From Cupriavidus sp. (GTDB lineage: Bacteria > Pseudomonadota > Gammaproteobacteria > Burkholderiales > Burkholderiaceae), in contig JAPSLC010000006.1 in assembly GCA_031181345.1 (NCBI GenBank), forward strand, positions 1 through 64,000: a stretch of 64,000 bases of DNA, in the 5' to 3' direction. Positions 51,541-62,340 of the stretch are shown here, piece by piece (position 1 is the first letter of the stretch; each line of letters starts with the position of its first letter). Made by a program: the position numbers and the translations under genes. The notes below the pieces were generated by a model. That model did not search any database. It saw nothing but the letters and a program-made list of their open reading frames with translations, and was not told the origin of the DNA.

Positions 51541-52788
51541 CTACGCCGTCGCCACCCGCGGCGGCCGCGGCCGCGTCGCCACCGCGAACGCGATTTGCGC
51601 AAGGCCGGCCGCCAGGCCCAGCGATACGCCGACCTGCCACGCCAGCGTGTACGAGCCGAGCGCGTCGAACAGTAGTCCGCCGCCGAAGGCGCCGACGAAG
51701 CTGCCGATCTGATGGCTGAAGAAGGCCACGCCGCCCAGCATGGCCTGCCAGCGCAGGCCGAAGGTCTCGGCGATCCAGCCCGCCACCAGCGGCGCCACGC
51801 CCAGCCACAGGAAGCCCATCACGGCAGCGAACACCAGCGTGCTCTCCGGCGTCGGCGCCGACGAGAAATACCAGGTCAGCGCCAGCGAGCGCACCGTGTA
51901 GATGCCGCCGAGCAGCAGCAGCTTGTTGACGCGGCCGCCGGCCCAGCCGAAGAACAGGCTGCCCAGCACGTTGAAGCCGCCGATCACGCCGAGCGCCTGC
52001 GCGCTGAGCATCGCGTCCATGCCGCAGACATCGAGATACGACGGCAGATGCGTGGTCAGGAAGACCAGCTGCATGCCGCAGACGAAGTACGCCAGCGCCA
52101 TCACCAGGAAGGGCGCGTGGCGCAGCGCCGTGCCCAGCGCCTGGCGGGCGTTCTGCTCGATGCCGCTCGCCGACACCGGCGCGGGCAGCCGGTCGACGCG
52201 GCCCGCGAACCACGCGGCCGGCAGCATCGCCAGCGCCAGCACGACGAAGGCCACCATGCCGACGCGCCAGCCGTAGCCCTGCGCGACCACCTGACCGATC
52301 GGCGCCGCGATCAACGCGCCCAGCGATCCCGCCGCAGACACGATGCCGAGCACCGTGCTGCGCAGCGTCGCCGAGATCGGACGCGCGGCGACCGCCATCG
52401 CGATCGCGCTGCCGGTGCAGGCCATCGACGCGCCGATGGCGACGCCGGCGCCCAGCGTGACGCCGATCATCCCCTGCGCCCCGGCGAGCAACGCCAGCCC
52501 CAGCACGTAGAGCGCGGCGCCGCTCATCATCAGCGGGCGAAATCCTACCCGTACCGCCCACGCGCCGGCGATCGGCTGCAGCAGTCCCCATGCGAGGTTC
52601 TGCACCGCGATCGCGACGGTGAAGTCCGATACCGAGATGCCGATATCGCGCGTCAGCGGCGGCATGAAGATGCCCAGGCTTTGCCGCAGGCCCATCGCGA
52701 GGCTCAGCATCACGGAGGCGCCGATCAGGATCGGCAGGGCGGGACGCAGCTCGCTGAGCAGCGAAGGATTCGGGCGGGAGGAAGGCAC
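51541..52788 (-). CDS. Major-facilitator-superfamily transporter
   Basis: A 415-residue MFS protein with twelve predicted helices (from PALPILIGASVMLSLAMGLRQSLGIF to VGVSLGLAAGLAQIAFAVA) and an oxalate/formate-antiporter or monocarboxylate-like N-half (GLRQSLGIFMPPLTRDIGISVSDFT). Convergent with the oxidase gene across 76 nt. The start is uncertain: GTG 52788 gives a normal 20-residue lead before helix 1, while TTG 52938 is also open. It may take up or export the oxidase substrate; inference only. Confidence 0.88.
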   Translation of the reverse strand: MPSSRPNPSLLSELRPALPILIGASVMLSLAMGLRQSLGIFMPPLTRDIGISVSDFTVAIAVQNLAWGLLQPIAGAWAVRVGFRPLMMSGAALYVLGLALLAGAQGMIGVTLGAGVAIGASMACTGSAIAMAVAARPISATLRSTVLGIVSAAGSLGALIAAPIGQVVAQGYGWRVGMVAFVVLALAMLPAAWFAGRVDRLPAPVSASGIEQNARQALGTALRHAPFLVMALAYFVCGMQLVFLTTHLPSYLDVCGMDAMLSAQALGVIGGFNVLGSLFFGWAGGRVNKLLLLGGIYTVRSLALTWYFSSAPTPESTLVFAAVMGFLWLGVAPLVAGWIAETFGLRWQAMLGGVAFFSHQIGSFVGAFGGGLLFDALGSYTLAWQVGVSLGLAAGLAQIAFAVATRPRPPRVATA

Positions 52789-53018
52789 GGGGCTGTCTCG
52801 GAGAGATTTGTCGTTATGGGTATGGGGTACTGCGGTGCCGGAAGGGCTTGCGGCGCGGCGACGCGAGGCGGCGTGCGGGGCATGTCCAGGGACGACCGAG
52901 CGTAAGTCCGTCCGTTCGGGGGTGTCAATTTTTCTCAAAGACGGACCGCTGCGGCCGGATGGTGGAACGCGCGCGGTAGGGGCGCGCGCGGCACGGAAAT
53001 TGCAGCTGCCGCTCCGAC

Positions 53019-54674
<1,656 letters not shown>

Positions 54675-54802
54675 CGGGGGAACCAGGCCGGGCGGGAGTC
54701 GCACCGGTGTGGATACATGACAAAACCGTCAGGCTGGCGCCAGCGGCTTGACCGGCATGGACGGATAGCATCGGTGCCGCCCGATGTTTTCGGATTGCCG
54801 CC

Positions 54803-56002
54803 ATGCCTGCCGCCTCTTGTCTCGCCGCGTCCCTTTCGCGTTCCTCGCCTTGTTCGTCTTCTACCTCCCGACTGCGCGCCGCCGCGCTGGTCCTGCTGAC
54901 GGGATTGACCGTTGCCGCCTGCGGCAAGGACGACGCCCCCGCCGCCGCGCCGATCCCCGAGGTCGCCTATGTCACGCTGCGGCACGAACCGGTGGCGCTC
55001 AGCACCGAGCTGCCCGGCCGCACCGTGGCCTACCGCGTCGCCGAGGTTCGGCCGCAGGTCGACGGCATCATCTTGCGCCGGCTGTTCAAGGAGGGCAGCG
55101 AGGTACGGCAGGGCCAGCAGCTGTACCAGATCGATCCGTCCACCTACCAGGCCGCGCACGCCAGCGCGGCGGCCACGCTGGAGTCCGCCCGGCAGACGGC
55201 CCAGCGCTACGAGCGGCTCGCGCGCGAACGCGCGGTGAGTCAGCAGGAATACGAGCAGGCGCGCGCGGCCTGGCTGACGGCGCAGGCGGCGGTGGACCGC
55301 GCCGCGATCGACCTGCGCTACACCAGGGTGCTCGCCCCGATCTCGGGGCGCATCGGCCGCTCCTTCGCCAGCGAGGGCGCGCTCGCCACCAACGGCCAGG
55401 CCAGCGCGCTGGCCACCGTGCAGCAGCTCGATCCGATCTATGTCGACGTCACGCAGCCGTCGTCCGCGCTGCTCGGGCTGCGCCGCGATCTCGCGGCCGG
55501 TCGCCTGGAAGCGGCAGGGGACAACGCGGCGCGCGTGCGGCTGATCCTCGAGGATGGCAGCGAGTACGCGGAGCCCGGCCGGCTCGAGTTCACCGAAGTG
55601 GCGGTGGACACCGGTACTGGCTCGGTGACGCTGCGCGCGGTGTTCCCCAATCCCCGGCACGAGCTGCTGCCCGGGATGTTCGTGCGGGCGCGGATGCAGC
55701 AGGGCGTGCGGCCCGCCGCCATGCTGGCACCGCAGCGCGGCGTGACGCGCGACGCGAAGGGGCAGGCCACCGCGCTGCTGGTCAATCAGAACGACGAGGT
55801 CGAACTGCGCCGGATCGAGGCCGAACGCGTGATCGGCGACAACTGGCTGGTCAGCGCGGGCCTGCAGCCGGGCGAGCGGCTGATCGTCGAGGGGCTGCAG
55901 TTCGTGCGGCCGGGCATCAAGGTCCGGCCGCTGCCGCTGATGGCCGCCGTGCCGGCAAACGGCGCGGCCCCGGCCAGCGCCGCCGCCGTTTCCCAGCGTT
56001 GA
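54803..56002 (+). CDS. RND efflux periplasmic adaptor (AcrA-like lipoprotein)
   Basis: A 399-residue membrane-fusion protein. The signal peptide ends in lipobox VAAC (Cys about 41), anchoring it to the inner membrane. The mature part has the lipoyl half-motif [41 protein letters not shown], an alpha-hairpin ([39 protein letters not shown]) and the beta-barrel [23 protein letters not shown]. It precedes the pump gene by 13 nt. No outer-membrane channel gene follows, so the pump must borrow a TolC/OprM-type channel. Confidence 0.94.
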   Translation: MPAASCLAASLSRSSPCSSSTSRLRAAALVLLTGLTVAACGKDDAPAAAPIPEVAYVTLRHEPVALSTELPGRTVAYRVAEVRPQVDGIILRRLFKEGSEVRQGQQLYQIDPSTYQAAHASAAATLESARQTAQRYERLARERAVSQQEYEQARAAWLTAQAAVDRAAIDLRYTRVLAPISGRIGRSFASEGALATNGQASALATVQQLDPIYVDVTQPSSALLGLRRDLAAGRLEAAGDNAARVRLILEDGSEYAEPGRLEFTEVAVDTGTGSVTLRAVFPNPRHELLPGMFVRARMQQGVRPAAMLAPQRGVTRDAKGQATALLVNQNDEVELRRIEAERVIGDNWLVSAGLQPGERLIVEGLQFVRPGIKVRPLPLMAAVPANGAAPASAAAVSQR

Positions 56003-56015
56003 ACGGAGCGCCCCG

Positions 56016-59000
56016 ATGTCCCGATTCTTTATCGAACGTCCCATCTTCGCGTGGGTCATCGCGCTGGTGATCATGCTGGCCGGCGCGCTGTCGATCGGCG
56101 CGCTGCCGGTGAGCCAGTATCCGGCCATCGCGCCGCCGACGATCGCGATCCAGGTCAACTACCCCGGCGCGTCGGCGCAGACCGTGCAGGACACCGTGGT
56201 GCAGGTCATCGAGCAGCAGCTGAACGGCCTGGATCGCCTGCGCCATATCTCGTCCGAGAGCAACGGCGACGGCAACATGACCATCACCGTCACCTTCGAG
56301 CAAGGTACCAATCCGGACATCGCCCAGGTGCAGGTCCAGAACAAGCTGCAGCTGGCGACGCCGCTGCTGCCGCAGGAGGTGCAGCAGCAAGGCATCCGCG
56401 TGACCAAGTCGGTGCGCAACTTCCTGATGATCGTCGGCGTGGTGTCCAGCGACGGCAGCATGACGCGCGAGGACCTCGCCAACTACATCGTCTCGAACAT
56501 CCAGGACCCGCTGTCGCGCACGCCGGGCGTGGGCGACTTCCAGGTATTCGGCGCGCAGTATGCGATGCGGATCTGGCTCGATCCGGCCAGGCTGACGGCC
56601 TACCAGTTGACGCCGTCGGATGTCCGGACCGCGATCCAGGCGCAGAACGTTCAGGTCGCTTCGGGCCAGCTCGGCGGGCTGCCGTCGGTCGCGGGCCAGC
56701 AACTGAACGCCACCGTGGTCGGCAAGACGCGGCTGCAGACGCCCGAGCAGTTCCGCGAGATCCTGCTCAAGGTCAATGGCGACGGCTCGCAGGTGCGATT
56801 GAAGGACGTGGCCGAGGTGGGTCTCGGCGGCCAGGACTACAACATCAACGCGCAGTACAACGGCCGCCCGGCCTCCGGCATCGCGATCCGGCTGGCCAGC
56901 GGCGCCAACGCGCTCGATACCGCCAAGGCGATCCGCGCGACCCTGGGCGAGCTGGAGCCCTTCTTCCCGCCGGGCATGCAGGTGGTCTATCCGTACGACA
57001 CCACGCCGGTGATCTCCGCCTCGATCGAGGGCGTCGTGCGCACGCTGCTCGAAGCCGTGGTGTTGGTGTTCCTGGTGATGTATCTGTTCCTGCAGAACGT
57101 GCGCGCGACGCTGATTCCCACCATTGCGGTGCCGGTGGTGCTGCTCGGCACCTTCGGCGTGCTGGCGGCGTTCGGTTATTCGATCAATACGCTGACGATG
57201 TTCGGCATGGTGCTGGCGATCGGGCTGCTGGTCGACGACGCCATCGTGGTGGTCGAGAACGTCGAACGCCTGATGGCCGAAGAGGGCCTGTCGCCGAAGG
57301 AAGCCGCGCGCCGCTCGATGGGGCAGATCCAGGGCGCGCTGATCGGCATCGCGCTGGTGCTGTCCGCGGTGTTCCTGCCGATGGCGTTCTTCGGCGGCTC
57401 GACGGGCGTCATCTATCGGCAGTTCTCGATCACCATCGTGTCGGCGATGGTGTTGTCGGTGCTGGTCGCGCTGGTTCTGACGCCGGCCCTGTGCGCGACG
57501 ATGCTGCGTCCGCTGCCGCAGCACGGACTGGGACACGGACATGGTGCGCCGAAACGCGGCCCGCTGGGCTGGTTCAATCGCGGCTTCGAGGCGGCCACGC
57601 GCGGTTACGAGCGCGGCGTGGTGGCGGTGCTGAAACGGCGCGGCCGCTACTTCGCCGTCTACCTGCTGATCCTCGCGCTGGCGGCGTGGATGTTCACGCG
57701 GATCCCGACCTCGTTCCTGCCCGACGAGGACCAGGGCGTGCTGTTCGCGCAGGTGCAGACGCCGCCCGGCGCGTCGGCGCAGCGCACGCAGCAGGTACTG
57801 GACCGGCTGCGCGAGTATCTGCTGAAGGAGGAGGCCGGCGTGGTGCAGTCGCTGTTTACCGTCAACGGCTTCAACTTCGCCGGCCGCGGCCAGAGCTCTG
57901 GCTTTGCCTTCGTGCTGCTCAAGCCGTGGCACGAACGCATCGGCGAGGCAACCAGCGTGTTCGACCTGGCCCGGCGCGCGCAGGCGCGCTTTCGCGAGAT
58001 GCGCGATGCCATGGCCTTCGCCTTCGTGCCGCCGGCCGTGATGGAACTGGGCAACGCGACTGGTTTCGACGTCTATCTGCAGGACCGTGCCGGCGTCGGG
58101 CGCGACGTATTGATGCAGGCGCGCGACCGCTTTCTGCAGCTCGCCGCCCAACGTCCGGAATTGCAGCGGGTGCGGATGAACGGCCTGAACGACGAGCCGC
58201 AATATCGGCTGGAGATCGACGACGAGAAGGCGCGCGCGCTCGGCGTGTCGCTGGCCGAGATCAACAGCACCGTGTCGATCGCCTGGGGTTCGAGCTATGT
58301 CAACGACTTCATCGACCAGGGCCGGGTCAAGCGGGTCTATCTGCAGGGCAGGCCGGACGCGCGGATGAATCCCGACGATCTGGCCAAATGGTTCGTGCGC
58401 AACGATCGCGGCGCCATGGTGCCGTTCACCGCGTTTGCCAGCGGCAGCTGGGGCTACGGCTCGCCCAAGCTGCAGCGCTACAACGGCGTGGCGGCGATCC
58501 AGATGCTGGGCGAGCCGGCGCCGGGGCACAGCTCGGGCGAAGCCATGGCGGCGGTCGAGGACATCATGGCGCAGCTGCCGGCCGGGGTCGGCTATTCGTG
58601 GAGCGGGCTGTCGTTCGAAGAGCGGTTGTCCGGCGCGCAGGCCCCCGCCCTGTACGCGCTGTCGCTGCTGGTGGTGTTCCTGTGCCTGGCGGCGCTGTAC
58701 GAAAGCTGGACGATTCCGATCTCCGTGATGCTGGTGGTGCCGCTTGGCATCGTCGGCGCGCTGGCCGCGACGCTGCTGCGCGGCCTGCCCAACGATGTGT
58801 TCTTCCAGGTGGGGCTGCTGACCACAATGGGGCTGTCGGCCAAGAACGCGATCCTGATCGTCGAGTTCGCCAAGGCGCTGCACGATCAGGGCAAGGGCAT
58901 CGTCGAGGCCGCGATCGAGGCGAGCCGGATGCGGCTGCGGCCGATCGTGATGACGTCGCTGGCCTTCGTGCTGGGCGTGGTGCCGCTGGCTACATCGGTC

Positions 59001-59171
59001 GGTGCCGGCTCGGGCAGCCAGCATGCGATCGGCACCGGCGTGATCGGCGGCATGATCACCGCGACGGTGCTGGCGATCTTCTGGGTGCCGCTGTTCTATG
59101 TCGCGGTGCATCGTTGGTTCGCCGGCCGGCGCGGCACGCCGGCCGGCGAAATTTCGGCAAAGACCGCGTGA
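56016..59171 (+). CDS. RND multidrug efflux pump, HAE1 family (AcrB-like)
   Basis: A 1051-residue inner-membrane proton-driven exporter, of normal family length. N-terminus [20 protein letters not shown], docking and pore regions, and the proton-relay signature [18 protein letters not shown] (two Asp) in helix 4 are all present, with the Lys partner region in the second half ([17 protein letters not shown]). The adaptor gene is 13 nt upstream, GGAG 7 nt before ATG. It should export hydrophobic drugs or solvents with the adaptor and a distant channel. No adjacent TetR regulator is visible. Confidence 0.96.
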   Translation: MSRFFIERPIFAWVIALVIMLAGALSIGALPVSQYPAIAPPTIAIQVNYPGASAQTVQDTVVQVIEQQLNGLDRLRHISSESNGDGNMTITVTFEQGTNPDIAQVQVQNKLQLATPLLPQEVQQQGIRVTKSVRNFLMIVGVVSSDGSMTREDLANYIVSNIQDPLSRTPGVGDFQVFGAQYAMRIWLDPARLTAYQLTPSDVRTAIQAQNVQVASGQLGGLPSVAGQQLNATVVGKTRLQTPEQFREILLKVNGDGSQVRLKDVAEVGLGGQDYNINAQYNGRPASGIAIRLASGANALDTAKAIRATLGELEPFFPPGMQVVYPYDTTPVISASIEGVVRTLLEAVVLVFLVMYLFLQNVRATLIPTIAVPVVLLGTFGVLAAFGYSINTLTMFGMVLAIGLLVDDAIVVVENVERLMAEEGLSPKEAARRSMGQIQGALIGIALVLSAVFLPMAFFGGSTGVIYRQFSITIVSAMVLSVLVALVLTPALCATMLRPLPQHGLGHGHGAPKRGPLGWFNRGFEAATRGYERGVVAVLKRRGRYFAVYLLILALAAWMFTRIPTSFLPDEDQGVLFAQVQTPPGASAQRTQQVLDRLREYLLKEEAGVVQSLFTVNGFNFAGRGQSSGFAFVLLKPWHERIGEATSVFDLARRAQARFREMRDAMAFAFVPPAVMELGNATGFDVYLQDRAGVGRDVLMQARDRFLQLAAQRPELQRVRMNGLNDEPQYRLEIDDEKARALGVSLAEINSTVSIAWGSSYVNDFIDQGRVKRVYLQGRPDARMNPDDLAKWFVRNDRGAMVPFTAFASGSWGYGSPKLQRYNGVAAIQMLGEPAPGHSSGEAMAAVEDIMAQLPAGVGYSWSGLSFEERLSGAQAPALYALSLLVVFLCLAALYESWTIPISVMLVVPLGIVGALAATLLRGLPNDVFFQVGLLTTMGLSAKNAILIVEFAKALHDQGKGIVEAAIEASRMRLRPIVMTSLAFVLGVVPLATSVGAGSGSQHAIGTGVIGGMITATVLAIFWVPLFYVAVHRWFAGRRGTPAGEISAKTA

Positions 59172-59365
59172 AGAACCTTACCGCCCGGGTATTTGTTACT
59201 CACGCGGCCGGCGCGCACGCCCCAGCCCATCCTGGCGATAGACGGCAGCTTGCGGCCCCACGCGTGCCCTGACGCGGTATTGCGGCCGATGGTGCCCATG
59301 CGCACCGGCCAATGGCAGGCTTCTTGCAGCTTGGCCTCCAGACATCGTGACGTATGGAGGACACC

Positions 59366-59698
59366 ATGGCACAGCAACCGCAAGGCGGGCAGGGTGGCAA
59401 CGCAAACCAGCAGAACGCCGCCACCGATCCGGCGCAACGTCCCGATCCCGAGGGCGCCAACACCGATGAAACCGTGCAGGCCGAGGAGCGCGCCGAGGGC
59501 GGCGTGTCGGGCAGCGGCAACACGCTGGGCGAGGGCATGACCTCCGGTGGGGCTGAGAACGTCGAGGAGCGCAAGGTCATCCAGCAGGGGCAGGGCGAGG
59601 AACAGGACGCCAGGAAGGAAGACAAGGGCCAGCAGGGCCCCGTGAAGATCGCCGTCGCAGGCGACGAACACGGGGACGAGGACGCGACCAGCCAGTAG
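59366..59698 (+). CDS. Hydrophilic low-complexity protein
   Basis: A 110-residue protein rich in Gln, Gly, Glu and Asp (AQQPQGGQGGNANQQNAATDPAQ..., EERKVIQQGQGEEQDARKEDKGQQ) with no hydrophobic core, so likely intrinsically disordered. I do not recognise a family, although hydrophilin-like desiccation proteins look like this. GGAGG before ATG 59366 is the strongest evidence that it is translated; a start at 59354 would add four residues. Confidence 0.6.
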   Translation: MAQQPQGGQGGNANQQNAATDPAQRPDPEGANTDETVQAEERAEGGVSGSGNTLGEGMTSGGAENVEERKVIQQGQGEEQDARKEDKGQQGPVKIAVAGDEHGDEDATSQ

Positions 59699-59773
59699 CG
59701 ATGGATCGCAGCCGCGCGTCGACGGGCGTTACCGGCGTCGATACGTCAGGCGTCAACAGCACAGGAGCATCCG

Positions 59774-60298
59774 ATGAAAACCACCTGGGTCCTGGTGGCC
59801 GACGAGGCCATCGCCCGTATTCTCGAAGGGCACAAGCCCGGCCAGGAACTGGCCTGCATCGATGAACTGACCGATGCCGGCGCGCATGCCGACGCCGCCG
59901 ATCTGCGCCGCGACGCCTACGGGCGCCGCGCGGGCGCAGGAGCGGGACCGGGCGCCGGGCCGGCCGTGGGCGGCGGCACCGGCCGCCAGCGTGCGCCGTC
60001 GAGCGTCACGTCGTCGGCTGGCGAGGACGAACTGCATCTCGAGGCCGAAGGCTTCGCGCGGCGCGTCGCCGGGCATCTGGCCGAGGCGCTGCAGAAGCAG
60101 CGCTACGACGAACTGCGCATCGCTGCCGCGCCGCGCTTCCTGGGCCTGCTGCGCAAGCATCTGCCGGCGCAGGTCGCCAACGTGGTGACCGAGGAAATCG
60201 ACAAGGACCTGGTGCATCTGCCCGAGCGCGAACTGACCGAACGGCTGTTTGCCGCCAGGTTCGCCGGCGATCGGTCCGGCGGCCAGGCCGCGAGCTGA
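59774..60298 (+). CDS. Host attachment protein family (baeRF-like)
   Basis: A 174-residue protein of the host-attachment (AtsE) family. It starts TTWVLVADEAIARILEG, has a Gly/Ala-rich variable loop (GRRAGAGAGPGAGPAVGGG) and ends with FARRVAGHLAEALQKQRYDELRIAAAPRFLGLLRKHLPAQVANVVTEEIDKDLVHLPERELTERL. The fold is related to archaeal release-factor baeRF domains; plant-attachment names come from one early report and the cellular role is unsettled. AGGAG lies 5 nt before ATG. Confidence 0.88.
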   Translation: MKTTWVLVADEAIARILEGHKPGQELACIDELTDAGAHADAADLRRDAYGRRAGAGAGPGAGPAVGGGTGRQRAPSSVTSSAGEDELHLEAEGFARRVAGHLAEALQKQRYDELRIAAAPRFLGLLRKHLPAQVANVVTEEIDKDLVHLPERELTERLFAARFAGDRSGGQAAS

Positions 60299-60312
60299 GC
60301 GCCGAGGCCGCC

Positions 60313-61284
60313 ATGCCGCGCCGCGCGGTGGGCGCGGTCCGTAACCTCTACGGACTGCTGAAGGACACGGTCAGCGCCTGGATCGACGACTACGCGCCCA
60401 GCATGGGCGCGGCGATCGCCTACTACACGGTGTTCTCGGTGGCGCCGCTGTTGCTGATCGTCATTTCCGTGGCCGGCATCGTGTTCGGTGCCGACGCCGC
60501 ACGCGGGGCCATCGTCACCGAGCTGCAAGGCTTTATCGGCACCGAGGGCGCGAAGGCGATCGAGGACATGCTGGCGGCGGTCAGCGAACCGGCCACCAGC
60601 ACGCTGACGACACTGGCCGGCCTGGTCACGCTGCTGATCGGCGCGACCACCGTGTTCGCGGAACTGCAGAGCGCGCTCGACCGGATCTGGCGCGTGCCGG
60701 AACGGCAGAAGAGCTCGGGGCTATGGGGCTTGCTGCGCGCGCGTGTGCTGTCGTTCGGCATGATCCTGGGCATCGGCTTCCTGCTGATCGTGTCGCTGCT
60801 GGCCAGCGCCGCGCTCGCGGCCCTGTCGCGCGGGTGGGCGCCGCTGTTCGGCGAGGAAGAGGCCCTGGCCCATATCGTCGACTTCGTCTTCAGCCTGGCG
60901 GTGATCACCACGGTATTCGCGATGATCTACAAGATCATGCCGCGTGCCCGCGTGCGCTGGCCCGACGTCTGGCTCGGCGCGCTGGTCACCGCGCTGCTGT
61001 TCTCGATCGGCAAGTTCCTGATCGGCCTGTATATCGGCAAGACCGGCGTGGCCTCGGGCTACGGCGCCGCCGGCTCGCTGGTGGTGCTGCTGGTGTGGGT
61101 CTACTACTCCGCGCAGATCTTCCTGCTGGGAGCGGAATTCACCTGGCTTTACGCGCATCGCTACGGGTCGCTGCAAGGGCAGCAGCCGGCCGAGCGGACG
61201 GTGGCGGTGAAGCCGGGCCGCTACGTCGAGCCGCAGGAGCTGAGGGATCGGCCGGAGGCACAGGGGCGACACCAGGGCCCGTGA
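60313..61284 (+). CDS. YihY/BrkB-family inner-membrane protein
   Basis: A 323-residue integral membrane protein with six predicted helices. Family features are MGAAIAYYTVFSVAPLLLIVISVAG near the N-terminus and ALLFSIGKFLIGLYIGKTGVASGYGAAGSLVVLLVWVYYSAQIFLLGAEFTWLYAHRYGS in the C-terminal half. The family was once named ribonuclease BN or a virulence factor; its true function is unknown. It begins 15 nt after the host-attachment gene, so the two are probably co-transcribed. Confidence 0.93.
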   Translation: MPRRAVGAVRNLYGLLKDTVSAWIDDYAPSMGAAIAYYTVFSVAPLLLIVISVAGIVFGADAARGAIVTELQGFIGTEGAKAIEDMLAAVSEPATSTLTTLAGLVTLLIGATTVFAELQSALDRIWRVPERQKSSGLWGLLRARVLSFGMILGIGFLLIVSLLASAALAALSRGWAPLFGEEEALAHIVDFVFSLAVITTVFAMIYKIMPRARVRWPDVWLGALVTALLFSIGKFLIGLYIGKTGVASGYGAAGSLVVLLVWVYYSAQIFLLGAEFTWLYAHRYGSLQGQQPAERTVAVKPGRYVEPQELRDRPEAQGRHQGP

Positions 61285-61306
61285 GGCCGACGGGCCGTGC
61301 TGCCGT

Positions 61307-62206
61307 TCATCGGCTGTCGCGGCGGTCCGTCATGTCGGCATTCATGTCGCCAAAGCGCGCCAGGCAGTGCCACACCTTCTTCAGGTCCTGCGAGTCGTAG
61401 GCCCCGCTGCAGGCGGCCTCGCCGATCGTCGCGGGCGTCAGCCAGCCGTCGCGCGCCAGCGCGCAGCCCAGCTGGACGTAGCGCTCGCCGCGATAGTCGG
61501 GGTGGCGGCGCAGTTCGTCCGCCGACAGCCTGAAGCCCGCATGCCATTCCAGCGCGCACGGCAGCGTGCGGGCCAGCGCCTCGATGTCCGTGCCGCGATA
61601 GCACGGGTCGAGCACCAGCGCCTCGGCGTCCCGCGCGAGCTTGACCGGCCCGTGCACCTGTGCCTCGATATAGTCGTCGAGCGGATCGGGCTGCGGCGTG
61701 GCGGCCAGTGCCGTCAGCCCCATGCGCTCGGCCACGCCGAACGCGGTGGGCTGGTAGACGCTGTCGGGATAGCAGAACGTCGTGCGCGCCAGCACCGCAC
61801 CGCGCAAGCGAAGGTGTGCCGAGCCGAAGCGCGGCGAACCGCCGGCGGCACGGCGGCGAAAATTCAGCGCCCCGTACTTCGGGCGCTCGGCCGGCGCGGC
61901 TTGATCGTAGGCGCCGCCGAACAGCCGGCTCTCCCACTGCCAGCGGTCGCCGCCCGGATGCGCGGTCAGGCCGCCGTTGCTGGTGCCGGTCTCGAACTGC
62001 GAGCGATAGACGCCATCGCGGGCGAGCGCCTGCAGGAAGGGCACGCCGCGATGCAGGCGGTCGGGATGGAAATTGAGCGTGACGCGCAGCGCCAGTGCGA
62101 TCGGCTCACCCAGGCTGCGCGCGGCGACATGGGCCAGGGCGCGAGCCTGGGGAGACCCCGGAGGCGGTATCCATGAATCCCCGGTATCGATGGCGTGGAC
62201 GGGCAT
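61307..62206 (-). CDS. DUF3626-like protein
   Basis: A 299-residue protein with the DUF3626 pattern: ALRVTLNFHPDRLHRGVPFLQALARDGVYRSQFETGTSNGGLTAHPGGDRWQWESRLFGGAYDQAAPAERPKYGALNFRRRAAGGSPRFGSAHLRL. No catalytic role is established for the family; the conserved His/Asp/Arg residues hint at a metal- or nucleotide-handling enzyme. Start ATG 62206. Convergent with the YihY gene. Confidence 0.82.
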   Translation of the reverse strand: MPVHAIDTGDSWIPPPGSPQARALAHVAARSLGEPIALALRVTLNFHPDRLHRGVPFLQALARDGVYRSQFETGTSNGGLTAHPGGDRWQWESRLFGGAYDQAAPAERPKYGALNFRRRAAGGSPRFGSAHLRLRGAVLARTTFCYPDSVYQPTAFGVAERMGLTALAATPQPDPLDDYIEAQVHGPVKLARDAEALVLDPCYRGTDIEALARTLPCALEWHAGFRLSADELRRHPDYRGERYVQLGCALARDGWLTPATIGEAACSGAYDSQDLKKVWHCLARFGDMNADMTDRRDSR

Positions 62207-62340
62207 GACGGTCGGCTGGCGTTCGGCTTGCTGCGGGACGCACTGTGGGGCTCGCTGCGGGCCCACGGCGCGGCTTGCATTCTAACGTCGCCGTTGCCGG
62301 AGCGCCTGCCATGCCTGTCCTTCGGCCCGCTGCGCTTCGA

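Noticed and set aside
55917..59111. 1064-codon frame antisense to the RND pump
   Set aside because: Lacks any motif and mirrors the pump exactly; the AcrB-like frame is unambiguous.
61297..62312. Additional frames around the DUF3626 gene
   Set aside because: Only one frame carries the conserved family pattern; the others are Arg/Ala-rich.
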